Source: Variovorax beijingensis
GTDB taxonomy: Bacteria; Pseudomonadota; Gammaproteobacteria; Burkholderiales; Burkholderiaceae_C
Assembly: GCF_007828835.1 (NCBI RefSeq)
Contig: NZ_VIVL01000011.1
Span: 124,001-188,000 of the forward strand
DNA: 64,000 nucleotides
Reading direction: 5' to 3'
The translations under genes were made by a program, and so were the position numbers. The number at the start of each line of letters is the position of its first letter. Position 1 is the stretch's first letter. This document shows, piece after piece, positions 25,662 through 33,913 of this stretch. Below the pieces are notes generated by a model. The model was not told the origin of the DNA and made no database searches. It saw only the letters and a program-made list of their open reading frames with translations.

Positions 25662-26438
25662 TCAGGCCTGGAAGGGGGGCAGGCGCCGGGCCTTGCGCCA
25701 AAGTAGTCCGGGCAGGCGCAACACGAATTCGACCATCAGGCGCGCGTGCATCCACGTCAGCAGCACGTTGTCGCGCCCATAGCGAAAGTGCGACACCCCG
25801 CCTTCCTCGGCGGTCAGGTACTTCACCGGCGCGTCGATGTTCACGGGCTTGACGCCGCGCCAGGCGAGCCGCACGACGGCTTCGGTGTCGAAGTCGAAGC
25901 GCCGCATCCACGGCTGCCGCGCCATCACGGCGATCAGGTCGGCCACCGGGTACACGCGGAATCCGTAAAGCGAATCGCCAACGCCCGCAAACAGGGTCTC
26001 GAGCTGGGTCCAGCCGTTCGACACGCGCCGTCCGCGCACGCGCAGCAGCGGGGCGGAGGCATCGAACACCGGCCGGCCCAGCACCATGGTCTCGGGCCGC
26101 GCCTTCGATGCGTTCATGAAGGCAGGAATCAGGTCGGCCGGATGCTGGCCGTCCGAATCCATGGTCAGCGCGTGCGTGAAGCCGGCCTCGCGCGCCGCAC
26201 GCAGGCCATGCAGCACGGCCGCACCCTTGCCCTGGTTCTGCGGCAGCAGCCAGACCCGCAGGCCCGGGTCGCCGGCGGCCATCTGCTGCAGGCGCTCGCC
26301 CGTGCCGTCGGTGCTGCCGTCCACCACCACCCAGACCGGGTTCCACTGCGCGCGCGCTGCTTCGACCGTGGAGAACAGGCGTTCGCCCGTGTTGTAGCTG
26401 GGGATCAGGACAAGGTGTGTGCGCGAGGCGTCTGGCAT
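25662..26438 (-). CDS. Family 2 glycosyltransferase
   Basis: A 258-residue GT-A fold glycosyltransferase. The nucleotide-sugar motifs are VLIPSYNTGERL, VVDGSTDGTGERL and the metal-binding MDSDGQHPADLI. A dolichol-phosphate-mannose-synthase-like segment RFDFDTEAVVRLAWRGVKPVNIDAPVKYL follows. No C-terminal membrane domain is present. In many xanthomonadin/aryl-polyene loci a GT2 of this kind is adjacent or fused to a PlsC-like acyltransferase; here the two are separate genes overlapping by 34 bp. I chose ATG 26438 from the position of the Rossmann-like start. The longer frame encodes an unlikely Arg/Ala-rich leader. Confidence 0.85.
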   Translation of the reverse strand: MPDASRTHLVLIPSYNTGERLFSTVEAARAQWNPVWVVVDGSTDGTGERLQQMAAGDPGLRVWLLPQNQGKGAAVLHGLRAAREAGFTHALTMDSDGQHPADLIPAFMNASKARPETMVLGRPVFDASAPLLRVRGRRVSNGWTQLETLFAGVGDSLYGFRVYPVADLIAVMARQPWMRRFDFDTEAVVRLAWRGVKPVNIDAPVKYLTAEEGGVSHFRYGRDNVLLTWMHARLMVEFVLRLPGLLWRKARRLPPFQA

Positions 26439-27208
26439 GCGGGGGACGCGTCGGTGGCGCGCTGTTCCATGTGTTGGCGAAAGTATTGTTCCAGCTCCGA
26501 TTGCAGCACGTGGCTGTCCTGCATGGGCGCGAAGCGCTGGCCCAGCCGGAGCCTGAAGACGATGGGCAGCGGCGGCACGCGCCACAGCGGCCAGCCTTTG
26601 CTCAGGTAGGGCGAGTCGGTCTCGATGAACACGGTCTGGATCGGCGCTTGCGCGAGCTTGGCGATCAGCGTCACGCCGGGGCCGAAGGGGTTGAGCGGCG
26701 GCGTCACGGTGCGCGTGCCTTCCGGAAAGATCACCAGCTGGCCGCCGTTGCGCAGGTCGGCCACCGCCAGGCGCACCATGGTGCGGGCCGATTCGTTGCT
26801 GATGTAGCGCGCCAGCCGCGCCCCCGCGCCCAGGAAGATGTTGCGCAGCAGGTCGGCCTTCATGATGCAGGCGCTGCGCGGCAGCCGCGCCACCAGCAGC
26901 AGCGCGTCGAGCATGGTCGGGTGGTTGGCCACGAAGATCACGCCCGGCTCGTTGCGCATCGGGTCGAGGCAGCTGGCGTCGATGCGCATCATCCCGGTCA
27001 CCGAGGCCAGGCCCCAGAACATGCGGTAGGCGAAGGCGATGGTCAGGCGGCCCAGCGTGCGCGCAGGCGCCTCGGGCATCACCGGGTAGAGCAGCATTGC
27101 CACCAGGTTCCAGGCCAGCGAGATCAGCCCCAGGAACAGCAGCAGCGCGTAGAGCATCAACGCAAGCGGAATGGCCGTGAGAATGCGCAGCACGCGGTTC
27201 ATCGACAT
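26405..27208 (-). CDS. PlsC-type 1-acyl-glycerol-phosphate/lysophospholipid acyltransferase
   Basis: A 267-residue membrane-bound acyltransferase. An N-terminal hydrophobic region (ILTAIPLALMLYALLLFLGLISLAWNLVAML) anchors it. The catalytic NHPTMLD (HX4D) and FPEGTRTV motifs follow, with LGQRFAP near the end. It overlaps the GT2 gene downstream and lies 30 bp below the chorismatase gene. The locus thus encodes a second acyltransferase besides the LpxL-like one at 18801-19799, as aryl-polyene and xanthomonadin clusters usually do. It probably helps build the lipid anchor of the pigment. Confidence 0.87.
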   Translation of the reverse strand: MSMNRVLRILTAIPLALMLYALLLFLGLISLAWNLVAMLLYPVMPEAPARTLGRLTIAFAYRMFWGLASVTGMMRIDASCLDPMRNEPGVIFVANHPTMLDALLLVARLPRSACIMKADLLRNIFLGAGARLARYISNESARTMVRLAVADLRNGGQLVIFPEGTRTVTPPLNPFGPGVTLIAKLAQAPIQTVFIETDSPYLSKGWPLWRVPPLPIVFRLRLGQRFAPMQDSHVLQSELEQYFRQHMEQRATDASPACQTPRAHTLS

Positions 27209-27238
27209 GGGGTTGCCGGTCCGATCGATCGCGCCGGG

Positions 27239-28270
27239 TCAGGCCCGCAGGCGACCCGGGGCGACGGCGTGGGCTTCGATCTCGACCAGCAGGTCGCTGC
27301 GGCAGATGTCCGCTTCCAGGTAGACCGCGTGGCGGATCATCGGCGCGTCGGCACCGAGCGCGCTCTGGAGCACGCCGCGCACCTTGTCGGTATCGGCCGG
27401 ATGCCGCACGTAGACCACGCAGTCGAGCATGGCGAGCGCGAAGGCGGCCGTGGCCTGGTTGTTGGCGGCCGCGATCACGGCTTCGAGGTTGCGCAGCGTT
27501 TCGCGCGTCTGCTCCAGCACGTCGCCATGGTGCACGGTTTCATGGCCCACGATGCTCGCGGTGCCCGATATGAAAAGCGCCACGTCGCCATTGCCGATCT
27601 CGGCCAGAGCGGCGCGCGAGAAGGTGGGCGAGCGCGGGCCGTAGGTCTCGGGGTAGCGGTAGGCCGAGACCTGGCGCGGGTTTTCGACCGGCCGGGGCGC
27701 GGCCTGGCCGGCCAGGAAGCGGATCGACAGCGCGCCCTGGTGGATGCCCAGCGCACACGCCGCGGGCGCACCCTCGAAGGCGGCACGGCCGGCCTCGAAG
27801 AAGGCTTCCTGGCGCCCGAGGTTGAACTGGCGGTAGCGCTCCAGCCCGCCGCCGTCGGCATTGATCTGCGGCAGGTAGTTCCAGATGCGCAGCAGGTGCG
27901 GCGCGCCGGCCTGGTCGAGGGTTTTGAACAGGTCGCGGTAGGCGCGATGCGAGAGCTCGGCAAGATCCTGCTTCTCGACCGATTCGTCGAGGTCGATGGC
28001 GCCGAGCAGCCACTGGCCGTCGCTGCGCCAGCGGGCGATGCCGGTGGTGCCCGATTCGACTCGCCCGCCGGTCACGTGCCACACGTCCGCCATCGCGCCT
28101 TGTCCGGAAAGAACGCGCGCATTGACGGTCGGCATCCATGCCAGTTCATGCGGCGTGCCGTAGCCGAGTGCCGCAAAAGGCGCGCTGCCGTTGGCGGCCA
28201 GCGCAAGGCTGGCCGGCAGCGAAAGGCGCTCGACGCGCAGAGAGGAGGGGGTTTCGCCCTGGACTCGCAC
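27239..28270 (-). CDS. xanB2: Chorismatase, XanB2/FkbO-Hyg5 type
   Basis: A 343-residue protein resembling XanB2 and FkbO/Hyg5 chorismatases, which cleave chorismate to hydroxybenzoate (3-HBA and/or 4-HBA) plus pyruvate. Family segments are ISGTASIVGHETVHHGDV, LRIWNYLPQINADGGGLERYRQFNLGR, PRQVSAYRYPETYGPRSPTFSRA and the C-terminal AVYLEADICRSDLLVEIEA with RidA-like character. Its length is close to the ~340 typical of XanB2. I chose GTG 28270 because it lies 3 bp after the upstream methyltransferase stop. It would supply the aryl starter for the pigment and possibly 4-HBA for ubiquinone. Confidence 0.85.
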   Translation of the reverse strand: MRVQGETPSSLRVERLSLPASLALAANGSAPFAALGYGTPHELAWMPTVNARVLSGQGAMADVWHVTGGRVESGTTGIARWRSDGQWLLGAIDLDESVEKQDLAELSHRAYRDLFKTLDQAGAPHLLRIWNYLPQINADGGGLERYRQFNLGRQEAFFEAGRAAFEGAPAACALGIHQGALSIRFLAGQAAPRPVENPRQVSAYRYPETYGPRSPTFSRAALAEIGNGDVALFISGTASIVGHETVHHGDVLEQTRETLRNLEAVIAAANNQATAAFALAMLDCVVYVRHPADTDKVRGVLQSALGADAPMIRHAVYLEADICRSDLLVEIEAHAVAPGRLRA

Positions 28271-28272
28271 GG

Positions 28273-29061
28273 TCAGCCGGCCTCGATGGTGTTTTCTGGC
28301 TTGCGCGCCATGTACTCGGAGAACACGCCAAGGCTCGCCTGGCGGCGCACGTCGGTGAAGCCCGCGGCGCGCAATGCCTCCAGCACGCGATCCGGCGGAA
28401 TGCAGGCTTCGATGGTGTCCCAGTAATAGCGCCACAACTCCGAGGTGTTGCTGCGGCGGCCGACCACCCGCGCGATCAGCGGCACCACGGCGCGCATGTA
28501 GCCCTTGAGCAGGGCCGTGGCGATGCGGCCCTCCGGCTTGGTGATTTCGAGCACCACCAGGCGGCCGCCGGGGCGCAGCACGCGGTGGAATTCGCCGAAC
28601 GCGGCCGCCACGTCGCTGATGTGGCGCATGGCGTAGCCCATGCTCACGAAATCGCAGCTGGCGTCCGGCCGGGGCAGTGCTTCCGCCACGCCCTGGACCA
28701 GCTCGACGCCCGGCAGGTCGACCTGCTCCATCATGCCCACGCTGGGGTCGACGCCGACCAGCTTGCCCTTGGGGCCGATGATCCTGAGCGCCTCGCGGGC
28801 GACCAGCCCGGTGCCGATGCCGACGTCGAGCACCTGCGCGCCCGGCGCAAGCCCGGCCTGCGAGAGGGCGGCGCGGCGGTACGACGGCCCGGTGCCGAAG
28901 GCCAGCACGCTCTCGATGCGGTCGTAGTCGGCGGCGGTGCTGTCGAAGATCCGCCGCAGGAACGCCTGGTGCTCCGCCTCGTTCTTGTAGTACAGCGGTA
29001 ATGGGGTGTGCGGCGGCAGGATGGTCGGATTCCCGGGCCCGACGGAAGGCGATGGCGTCAT
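28273..29061 (-). CDS. UbiE/COQ5-like class I methyltransferase
   Basis: A 262-residue SAM-dependent methyltransferase resembling UbiE. Visible are FDSTAADYDRIESVLAFGTGPSYRRAAL, the SAM motif VLDVGIGTGLVA, LVGVDPSVGMMEQ, and FVSMGYAMRHISDVAAAFGEFHRVLRPGGRLVVLEIT. It differs from true UbiE in lacking the classic NDLMSLG-type helix (here ESVLAFGTGPS) and in its C terminus. An O- or C-methyltransferase for the hydroxybenzoate-derived pigment head is therefore as likely as ubiquinone synthesis. It is the first gene of the short - strand unit that continues with the chorismatase. Confidence 0.8.
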   Translation of the reverse strand: MTPSPSVGPGNPTILPPHTPLPLYYKNEAEHQAFLRRIFDSTAADYDRIESVLAFGTGPSYRRAALSQAGLAPGAQVLDVGIGTGLVAREALRIIGPKGKLVGVDPSVGMMEQVDLPGVELVQGVAEALPRPDASCDFVSMGYAMRHISDVAAAFGEFHRVLRPGGRLVVLEITKPEGRIATALLKGYMRAVVPLIARVVGRRSNTSELWRYYWDTIEACIPPDRVLEALRAAGFTDVRRQASLGVFSEYMARKPENTIEAG

Positions 29062-29178
29062 CGAAGGATTATCACCAAAAGACCTTGCCGCTTTGGCGCT
29101 GGCGCGCCGGCCGTTGTGCGCGCCGGACAGTAAACTCGGAGCTTGCTTTGAAAACACAAGACAGCGAGATAGAAAGCC

Positions 29179-29904
29179 ATGGCCGGACACAGCAAATGGG
29201 CAAACATTCAGCACCGGAAGGGCCGCCAGGACGAGAAGCGCGGCAAGCTCTGGACCCGCGCCATCCGTGAAATCACCGTGGCTGCCCGCGCCGGCGGGGG
29301 CGACCTCAGCGCCAACCCGCGGCTGCGGCTGGCGGTCGAGAAGGCCAAGGCGGTCAACCTGCCGATCGACACCGTCAAGCGCAACATCGACAAGGCCACC
29401 GGCAACCTCGAAGGCGTCAATTACGAAGAAATTCGTTACGAAGGGTACGGCATCGGCGGCGCGGCGATCATCGTCGACACCATGACCGACAACCGCGTGC
29501 GCACCGTGGCCGAAGTGCGCCACGCCTTCTCCAAGCACGGCGGCAACATGGGCACCGAAGGCTCGGTGGCCTTCCAGTTCAAGCACTGCGGCCAGATCAT
29601 CTTCGCCCCCGGCACCAATGAAGACAAGGTGATGGAAGCCGCGCTCGAAGCCGGCGCCGAAGACGTGGTCACCGACGACGACGGCGCCATCGAGGTGATC
29701 ACCGCGGTTGCCGATTTCGAGGCCGTCAAGAATGCGCTCGAAGCCGCCGGCCTCAAGTCCGAGGTGGCCGAGGTCACCATGCGTGCCGAAAACACGATCG
29801 AACTGACCGGCGAAGACGCGGCCAGGATGCAGAAGCTGCTCGATGTGCTCGAAGACCTGGACGACGTCCAGGAGGTCTATCACAACGCCGCGCTCTCCGA
29901 ATGA
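29179..29904 (+). CDS. yebC: YebC/PmpR family regulator
   Basis: A 241-residue cytoplasmic protein of the YebC/TACO1 family. The N terminus MAGHSKWANIQHRKGRQDEKRGKLWTR and the RYEGYGIGGAAIIVDTMTDNRVRTVAEVRHAFSKHGGNMG block are hallmarks, and the length is standard. Family members act as DNA-binding regulators and also in relieving ribosome stalling at proline-rich stretches. No clear promoter is seen in the 117 bp upstream. It is followed by purD after 38 bp. Confidence 0.95.
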   Translation: MAGHSKWANIQHRKGRQDEKRGKLWTRAIREITVAARAGGGDLSANPRLRLAVEKAKAVNLPIDTVKRNIDKATGNLEGVNYEEIRYEGYGIGGAAIIVDTMTDNRVRTVAEVRHAFSKHGGNMGTEGSVAFQFKHCGQIIFAPGTNEDKVMEAALEAGAEDVVTDDDGAIEVITAVADFEAVKNALEAAGLKSEVAEVTMRAENTIELTGEDAARMQKLLDVLEDLDDVQEVYHNAALSE

Positions 29905-29942
29905 ATGAACATTGATCCACAGCGAATGAAGAAGGCCCACGA

Positions 29943-31241
29943 ATGAAGGTACTGGTAATTGGAGGAGGGGGCCGGGAACACGCATTGGCGTGGCGGCTGG
30001 CGCAGGCCAGCCGGGTCAGCCGCGTGTACGTGGCGCCGGGCAACGGCGGCACCGTGAGCGACGAGCGCTACGACTGCATCGACATCGCCGAGCCCGCCGC
30101 GCTGCGCGAGTGGGCGGCCAAGGAAAAGATCGCGCTCACCGTCGTCGGCCCCGAGGCGCCGCTGGCAGCAGGCGTGGTCGACGAATTCCGTGCCCACGGC
30201 CTGCGCATCTTCGGCCCCACGCAGGCCGCCGCGCAGCTCGAGAGCTCCAAGGCGTTCTCCAAGGCCTTCATGAAGCGCCACAAGATTCCAACGGCCGAGT
30301 ACGAGGCCTTCACCGACGCTGCCGCAGCCCATGCCTACATCGACGCCAAGGGCGCGCCGATCGTCGTCAAGGCCGATGGCCTGGCCGCCGGCAAGGGCGT
30401 GGTGGTGGCCATGACTGCGCAGGAGGCGCACGAGGCCGTCGACTTCATGCTGGTCGACAACAAGTTCGGCGTGTCCCACAACGACGGCGGCGCGCGCGTG
30501 GTCATCGAAGAATTCCTTCAGGGCGAGGAAGCCAGCTTCATCGTGCTGTGCGACGGCAAGAACGTGACCGCGCTGGCCACAAGCCAGGATCACAAGCGCC
30601 TGCTCGACAACGACGAAGGCCCCAACACCGGCGGCATGGGCGCCTACTCGCCCGCGCCCGTGGTCACGGCCGAGGTGCATGCGCGCGCGATGCGCGAGAT
30701 CATCCTGCCGACCATCCGCGGCATGGAAAAGGACGGCATCCCGTACACCGGCTTCCTCTACGCCGGCCTCATGATCGACGCGTCGGGGCACCCCAAGACG
30801 CTCGAGTTCAATTGCCGCATGGGCGACCCCGAGACGCAGCCGATCATGATGCGGCTCAAGTCCGACCTGTTCGAAGTGTTCTGGCACGCCACCGACGGCA
30901 CGCTCGACCAGGTCGAACTGCAGTGGGACCGGCGCGTGGCGCTGGGCGTGGTGATGGCGGCGCATGGCTATCCGCTCTCGCCGCGCAAGGGCGACCGCAT
31001 CACCGGCATTCCGGCCGAGGCGCCCGATGCCGTGGTGTTCCACGCCGGCACCACCCAGCAGGACGGCGAGCTCAAGACGAGCGGCGGCCGCGTGCTGTGC
31101 GTGACCGTGCTGGCCGACAGCGTGAAGCTCGCGCAGCAGCGGGCCTACGAAGTCGCCGCGCGCATCAGCTTCGACGGCGCGCAATACCGCAAGGACATCG
31201 GATACCGCGCGGTCCACGCGCGCAACAGCCCGCACGCCTGA
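29943..31241 (+). CDS. purD: Phosphoribosylamine-glycine ligase
   Basis: Second enzyme of purine synthesis: phosphoribosylamine + glycine + ATP gives GAR. The 432-residue protein shows the N-terminal VLVIGGGGREHALAWRL motif, the ATP-grasp segment KADGLAAGKGVVVAM and EFLQGEEASFIVLCDG. The family signature FNCRMGDPETQPIMMRL is also present. Its length is standard. ATG 29943 follows a purine-rich GAAGAAGG stretch. The stop overlaps the hemF ATG by one base (TGATG at 31239-31243). It begins a seven-gene run of overlapping housekeeping genes. Confidence 0.97.
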   Translation: MKVLVIGGGGREHALAWRLAQASRVSRVYVAPGNGGTVSDERYDCIDIAEPAALREWAAKEKIALTVVGPEAPLAAGVVDEFRAHGLRIFGPTQAAAQLESSKAFSKAFMKRHKIPTAEYEAFTDAAAAHAYIDAKGAPIVVKADGLAAGKGVVVAMTAQEAHEAVDFMLVDNKFGVSHNDGGARVVIEEFLQGEEASFIVLCDGKNVTALATSQDHKRLLDNDEGPNTGGMGAYSPAPVVTAEVHARAMREIILPTIRGMEKDGIPYTGFLYAGLMIDASGHPKTLEFNCRMGDPETQPIMMRLKSDLFEVFWHATDGTLDQVELQWDRRVALGVVMAAHGYPLSPRKGDRITGIPAEAPDAVVFHAGTTQQDGELKTSGGRVLCVTVLADSVKLAQQRAYEVAARISFDGAQYRKDIGYRAVHARNSPHA

Positions 31242-32158
31242 TGCAACAGACCAACCCGGCAGCGGTCGGCGACTACCTGCGCAAGCTGCAGCAGGAGATC
31301 GTTGCGGCCGTCGAGGCGGCCGATGGCGGTGCCTGCGTGCGCGACGCCTGGCAAAAGGAGCCCGGCGAGGCACTGCAGGGCAGCGGCCTCACCTGCATCC
31401 TGGAGGGCGGGGCGCTGTTCGAGCGCGCGGGTTGCGGTTTCTCGCAGGTGCGCGGGCCCAGGCTGCCGCCCTCGGCCACGCAGAACCGGCCCGAGCTTGC
31501 GGGCGCGCCCTTCGAAGCCATGGGCGTTTCGCTGGTATTCCATCCGCGCAATCCCTACGTGCCCATCGTCCACATGAACGTGCGCATGCTGGCTGCGCTG
31601 CCCGAGGGTAGGGATCCGGTGTGCTGGTTCGGCGGCGGCATGGACCTCACGCCCTGCTATGGCTTCGAGGAAGACGCCGTTCACTTCCATACGGTATGCC
31701 GCGACGCGCTGGCGGCCTTCGGCGACGACAAGTACCCGCGCTTCAAGACCTGGTGCGACGAATATTTCTTCCTCAAGCACCGCAACGAACAGCGCGGCAT
31801 CGGCGGCATCTTCTTCGACGACTTCGCCGAGGGCGGATTCGACAACGGCTTTGCCATGCTGCGCTCCGTGGGCGATGCCTTCCTGCCGGCCTACCTGCCC
31901 ATCGTGGAGCGCCGCCGCGCCATGCCATGGGGCGAGCGCGAGCGGGCGTTCCAGCTCTACCGGCGCGGACGCTACGTGGAGTTCAACCTCGTGTGGGACC
32001 GCGGCACGCACTTCGGCCTGCAGTCGGGCGGGCGCACCGAATCGATCCTGCTGTCGATGCCGCCGCTGGCCAGCTGGGCCTACCGGCAGCAGCCGGAGCC
32101 GGGCACCCCCGAAGCCGCGCTGTACAGCGACTTCATCGTGCGGCGCGACTGGTTGTGA
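31241..32158 (+). CDS. hemF: Coproporphyrinogen III oxidase, aerobic
   Basis: Oxygen-dependent decarboxylation of coproporphyrinogen III to protoporphyrinogen IX in haem synthesis. The 305-residue protein has the family signature WFGGGMDLTPCYGFEEDAVHFH and FKTWCDEYFFLKHRNEQRGIGGIFFDDF. The C-terminal RGRYVEFNLVWDRGTHFGLQSGGRTESILLSMPP is also typical. Active-site histidines in VHMNVRML and VHFH are present. I chose ATG 31241, overlapping the purD stop by one base. Its own stop overlaps the nadD GTG by 4 bp. Confidence 0.97.
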   Translation: MQQTNPAAVGDYLRKLQQEIVAAVEAADGGACVRDAWQKEPGEALQGSGLTCILEGGALFERAGCGFSQVRGPRLPPSATQNRPELAGAPFEAMGVSLVFHPRNPYVPIVHMNVRMLAALPEGRDPVCWFGGGMDLTPCYGFEEDAVHFHTVCRDALAAFGDDKYPRFKTWCDEYFFLKHRNEQRGIGGIFFDDFAEGGFDNGFAMLRSVGDAFLPAYLPIVERRRAMPWGERERAFQLYRRGRYVEFNLVWDRGTHFGLQSGGRTESILLSMPPLASWAYRQQPEPGTPEAALYSDFIVRRDWL

Positions 32159-32784
32159 ATCCCTCCGGCAAGGCCCCGCGCATCGGTGTCTTCGGCGGTG
32201 CCTTCGACCCGCCGCACAACGCCCATGTGGCACTGGCCGAGGCAGCGCTTGCGCAACTCGATCTGGCTGAACTGCATGTCATTCCCACGGGGCAGGCCTG
32301 GCACAAGAGCAGGACGCTCACACCGGCACAAGACCGCCTCTCGATGACGCGGCTGGCGTTTTCTGGGTTGAAGGGCACCGTGGTAGTCGACAGCCGCGAA
32401 GTGTTGCGCGACGGCCCCACCTACACGCTCGACACCCTGCATGAATTGCAGCAGGAACAGCCCGGAGCCGAGCTCGTCCTGATCATGGGCGCCGACCAGG
32501 CCAGCGCGTTGCCGACGTGGCACGGCTGGCAGGCTATACTCGGCATTGCTATTGTTTCTGTAGCGTATCGCGCATTATCGGCGGGCGGCACTGCTCGTTT
32601 TGATCCGAAGATGCTGCCCGGCCTGCCGGCTGGCGCGCATTTCGAGGCGCTCGAATTGCCGGCCATGGACATCAGCGCCACCGATATCCGGCGGCGTGCG
32701 GCGCTTGGCGAGGACATTTCCTCGCTGGTTCCGTCCGCCGTTGCACGCTATATTGACCAACACCACCTTTACCGCCCTGCCTGA
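32155..32784 (+). CDS. nadD: Nicotinate-nucleotide adenylyltransferase
   Basis: Adenylates nicotinate mononucleotide in NAD synthesis. The 209-residue protein has RIGVFGGAFDPPHNAHVALAEAA (nucleotidyltransferase GxFDPxHxxH), MGADQASALPTWHGWQ, and the ISATDIRRR motif near the C terminus. The start is GTG 32155 (GTGA overlap with hemF). Roughly 32533-32578 is strikingly AT-richer than its surroundings and encodes IAIVSVAYRALSA. E. coli-type enzymes have NAHLIVCRRPG-like residues at the same place. This may be a domesticated small repeat. The frame is intact. Confidence 0.94.
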   Translation: MNPSGKAPRIGVFGGAFDPPHNAHVALAEAALAQLDLAELHVIPTGQAWHKSRTLTPAQDRLSMTRLAFSGLKGTVVVDSREVLRDGPTYTLDTLHELQQEQPGAELVLIMGADQASALPTWHGWQAILGIAIVSVAYRALSAGGTARFDPKMLPGLPAGAHFEALELPAMDISATDIRRRAALGEDISSLVPSAVARYIDQHHLYRPA

Positions 32785-33449
32785 TGACCACTGAAGCCGC
32801 CGCCAAGAAAGACACCCAGAAACTCCAGCGAGCCATCATCGATGGTCTCGAAGACGTCAAGGCGCAGGACATCCAGGTTTTCGACACCGAGCATCTCTCA
32901 CCGCTGTTCGAACGCGTGATCGTGGCCTCGGGCACCTCCAACCGGCAGACCAAGGCGCTGGCCGCCAGCGTGCGCGATGCCGTGCGCGAAGCCGGTTTCG
33001 GCAAGCCGCGCATCGAGGGCGAGGACAACGGCGAGTGGATCATCGTGGACTGCGGCGCGGCCGTCGCGCACATCATGCAGCCCGCCATCCGCCAGTACTA
33101 CCACCTCGAGGAGATCTGGGGCGACAAGCCGGTGCGCGCCAAGCTCGGCGGCACCAAGCCGGCACTTGCAACCGCCGCCAAGGTGATCGAAGAGAAGAAG
33201 CCGGTGGCGGCCAAGATGCCCAACCTGCGCCGTGCCAGCGCGGCCAAGACCGCCATCCGCGCGGCCGAGCAGGAAGCCAAGGCCGAGAAGGCCAGCCGGA
33301 GCCCGGCAAAGAAAACCGCCGCCAAGAAGGCGCCGGCCAAAAAGACCACGACCGCGCGCGTGCCCGTCAAGGTGGTCGGCAAGCCAGCGGCGAAGAAGCC
33401 TGCGGCCAAGAAGGCGCCTGCCAAGAAGGCGCCTGCCCGCCGCGCATGA
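32784..33449 (+). CDS. rsfS: Ribosomal silencing factor RsfS with long basic tail
   Basis: Binds ribosomal protein uL14 and blocks subunit joining under starvation. Residues about 10-117 are the RsfS/DUF143 fold (LEDVKAQDIQVFDTEHLSPLFERVIVASGTSNRQ and EWIIVDCGAAVAHIMQPAIRQYYHLEEIWGDKP). The usual protein ends near there. Here another ~100 residues follow: a linker, then a Lys/Ala/Pro-rich tail with repeated PAKK/AAKK units resembling histone H1. The tail is encoded before the stop and overlaps only the rlmH start, so it is not a frame artefact. It probably binds rRNA or DNA, which is inference. Confidence 0.93.
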   Translation: MTTEAAAKKDTQKLQRAIIDGLEDVKAQDIQVFDTEHLSPLFERVIVASGTSNRQTKALAASVRDAVREAGFGKPRIEGEDNGEWIIVDCGAAVAHIMQPAIRQYYHLEEIWGDKPVRAKLGGTKPALATAAKVIEEKKPVAAKMPNLRRASAAKTAIRAAEQEAKAEKASRSPAKKTAAKKAPAKKTTTARVPVKVVGKPAAKKPAAKKAPAKKAPARRA

Positions 33450-33913
33450 AGCTGCTGGTGGTCGCCGTCGGGCAGCGCATGCCCGACTGGGCGCAGACTG
33501 CCTGGGACGACTACGCCAAGCGCTTCCCGCCCGAGCTCAAGCTCGAACTGCGCGCCGTCAAGACCGAACCCCGCGGCTCCAAGTCGCTCGAGACGCTCTA
33601 CGCGGCCGAACGCGAACGCATCGAGGGCGCCATCGCCAAGGGCATGCGCATCGTCGTGCTCGATGAGCGCGGCACCGCGCTCACCACCAAGGCGCTGGCC
33701 GCGCGGCTGCAGGCCTGGCAAGGCGAGGGCGACGACGTGGCCCTTGTGATCGGCGGCCCCGATGGCCTCGACCCCGCCTTCAAGGCCGCGGCCCATGAAC
33801 GCATCCGCCTGTCCGACCTGACCCTGCCGCACGCGATGGCGCGTGTGCTCCTCGTGGAGCAGCTGTACCGGGCCTGGTCGGTCAACGCGGGCCATCCGTA
33901 CCACCGGGAATGA
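33446..33913 (+). CDS. rlmH: 23S rRNA pseudouridine-1915 N3-methyltransferase
   Basis: SPOUT-class methyltransferase acting on 70S ribosomes at helix 69. The 155-residue protein begins MKLLVVAVGQRMPDWAQTAWDDYAKRFP. It contains the knot-forming VVLDERGTALTT, the LVIGGPDGLDPAF motif and the C-terminal LTLPHAMARVLLVEQLYRAWSVNAGHPYHR, all diagnostic. ATG 33446 overlaps the rsfS stop by 4 bp, and its own stop overlaps the maf ATG by 4 bp. Length is standard. Pairing with rsfS is conserved widely. Confidence 0.97.
   Translation: MKLLVVAVGQRMPDWAQTAWDDYAKRFPPELKLELRAVKTEPRGSKSLETLYAAERERIEGAIAKGMRIVVLDERGTALTTKALAARLQAWQGEGDDVALVIGGPDGLDPAFKAAAHERIRLSDLTLPHAMARVLLVEQLYRAWSVNAGHPYHRE

Noticed and set aside
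16119..29061. Searched for a hidden ketosynthase, thioesterase or second ACP in the pigment locus
   Set aside because: Every frame in the block is accounted for by other families; none has a ketosynthase Cys-His-His pattern.
29880..31373. Minus-strand open frame across purD
   Set aside because: Shadow of purD; composition is His/Arg/Ala-rich and there is no recognisable domain.
33289..33446. Tandem AAGAAGGCGCC-like DNA repeats
   Set aside because: These are the codons of the Lys/Ala-rich RsfS tail, not a CRISPR or separate repeat element.
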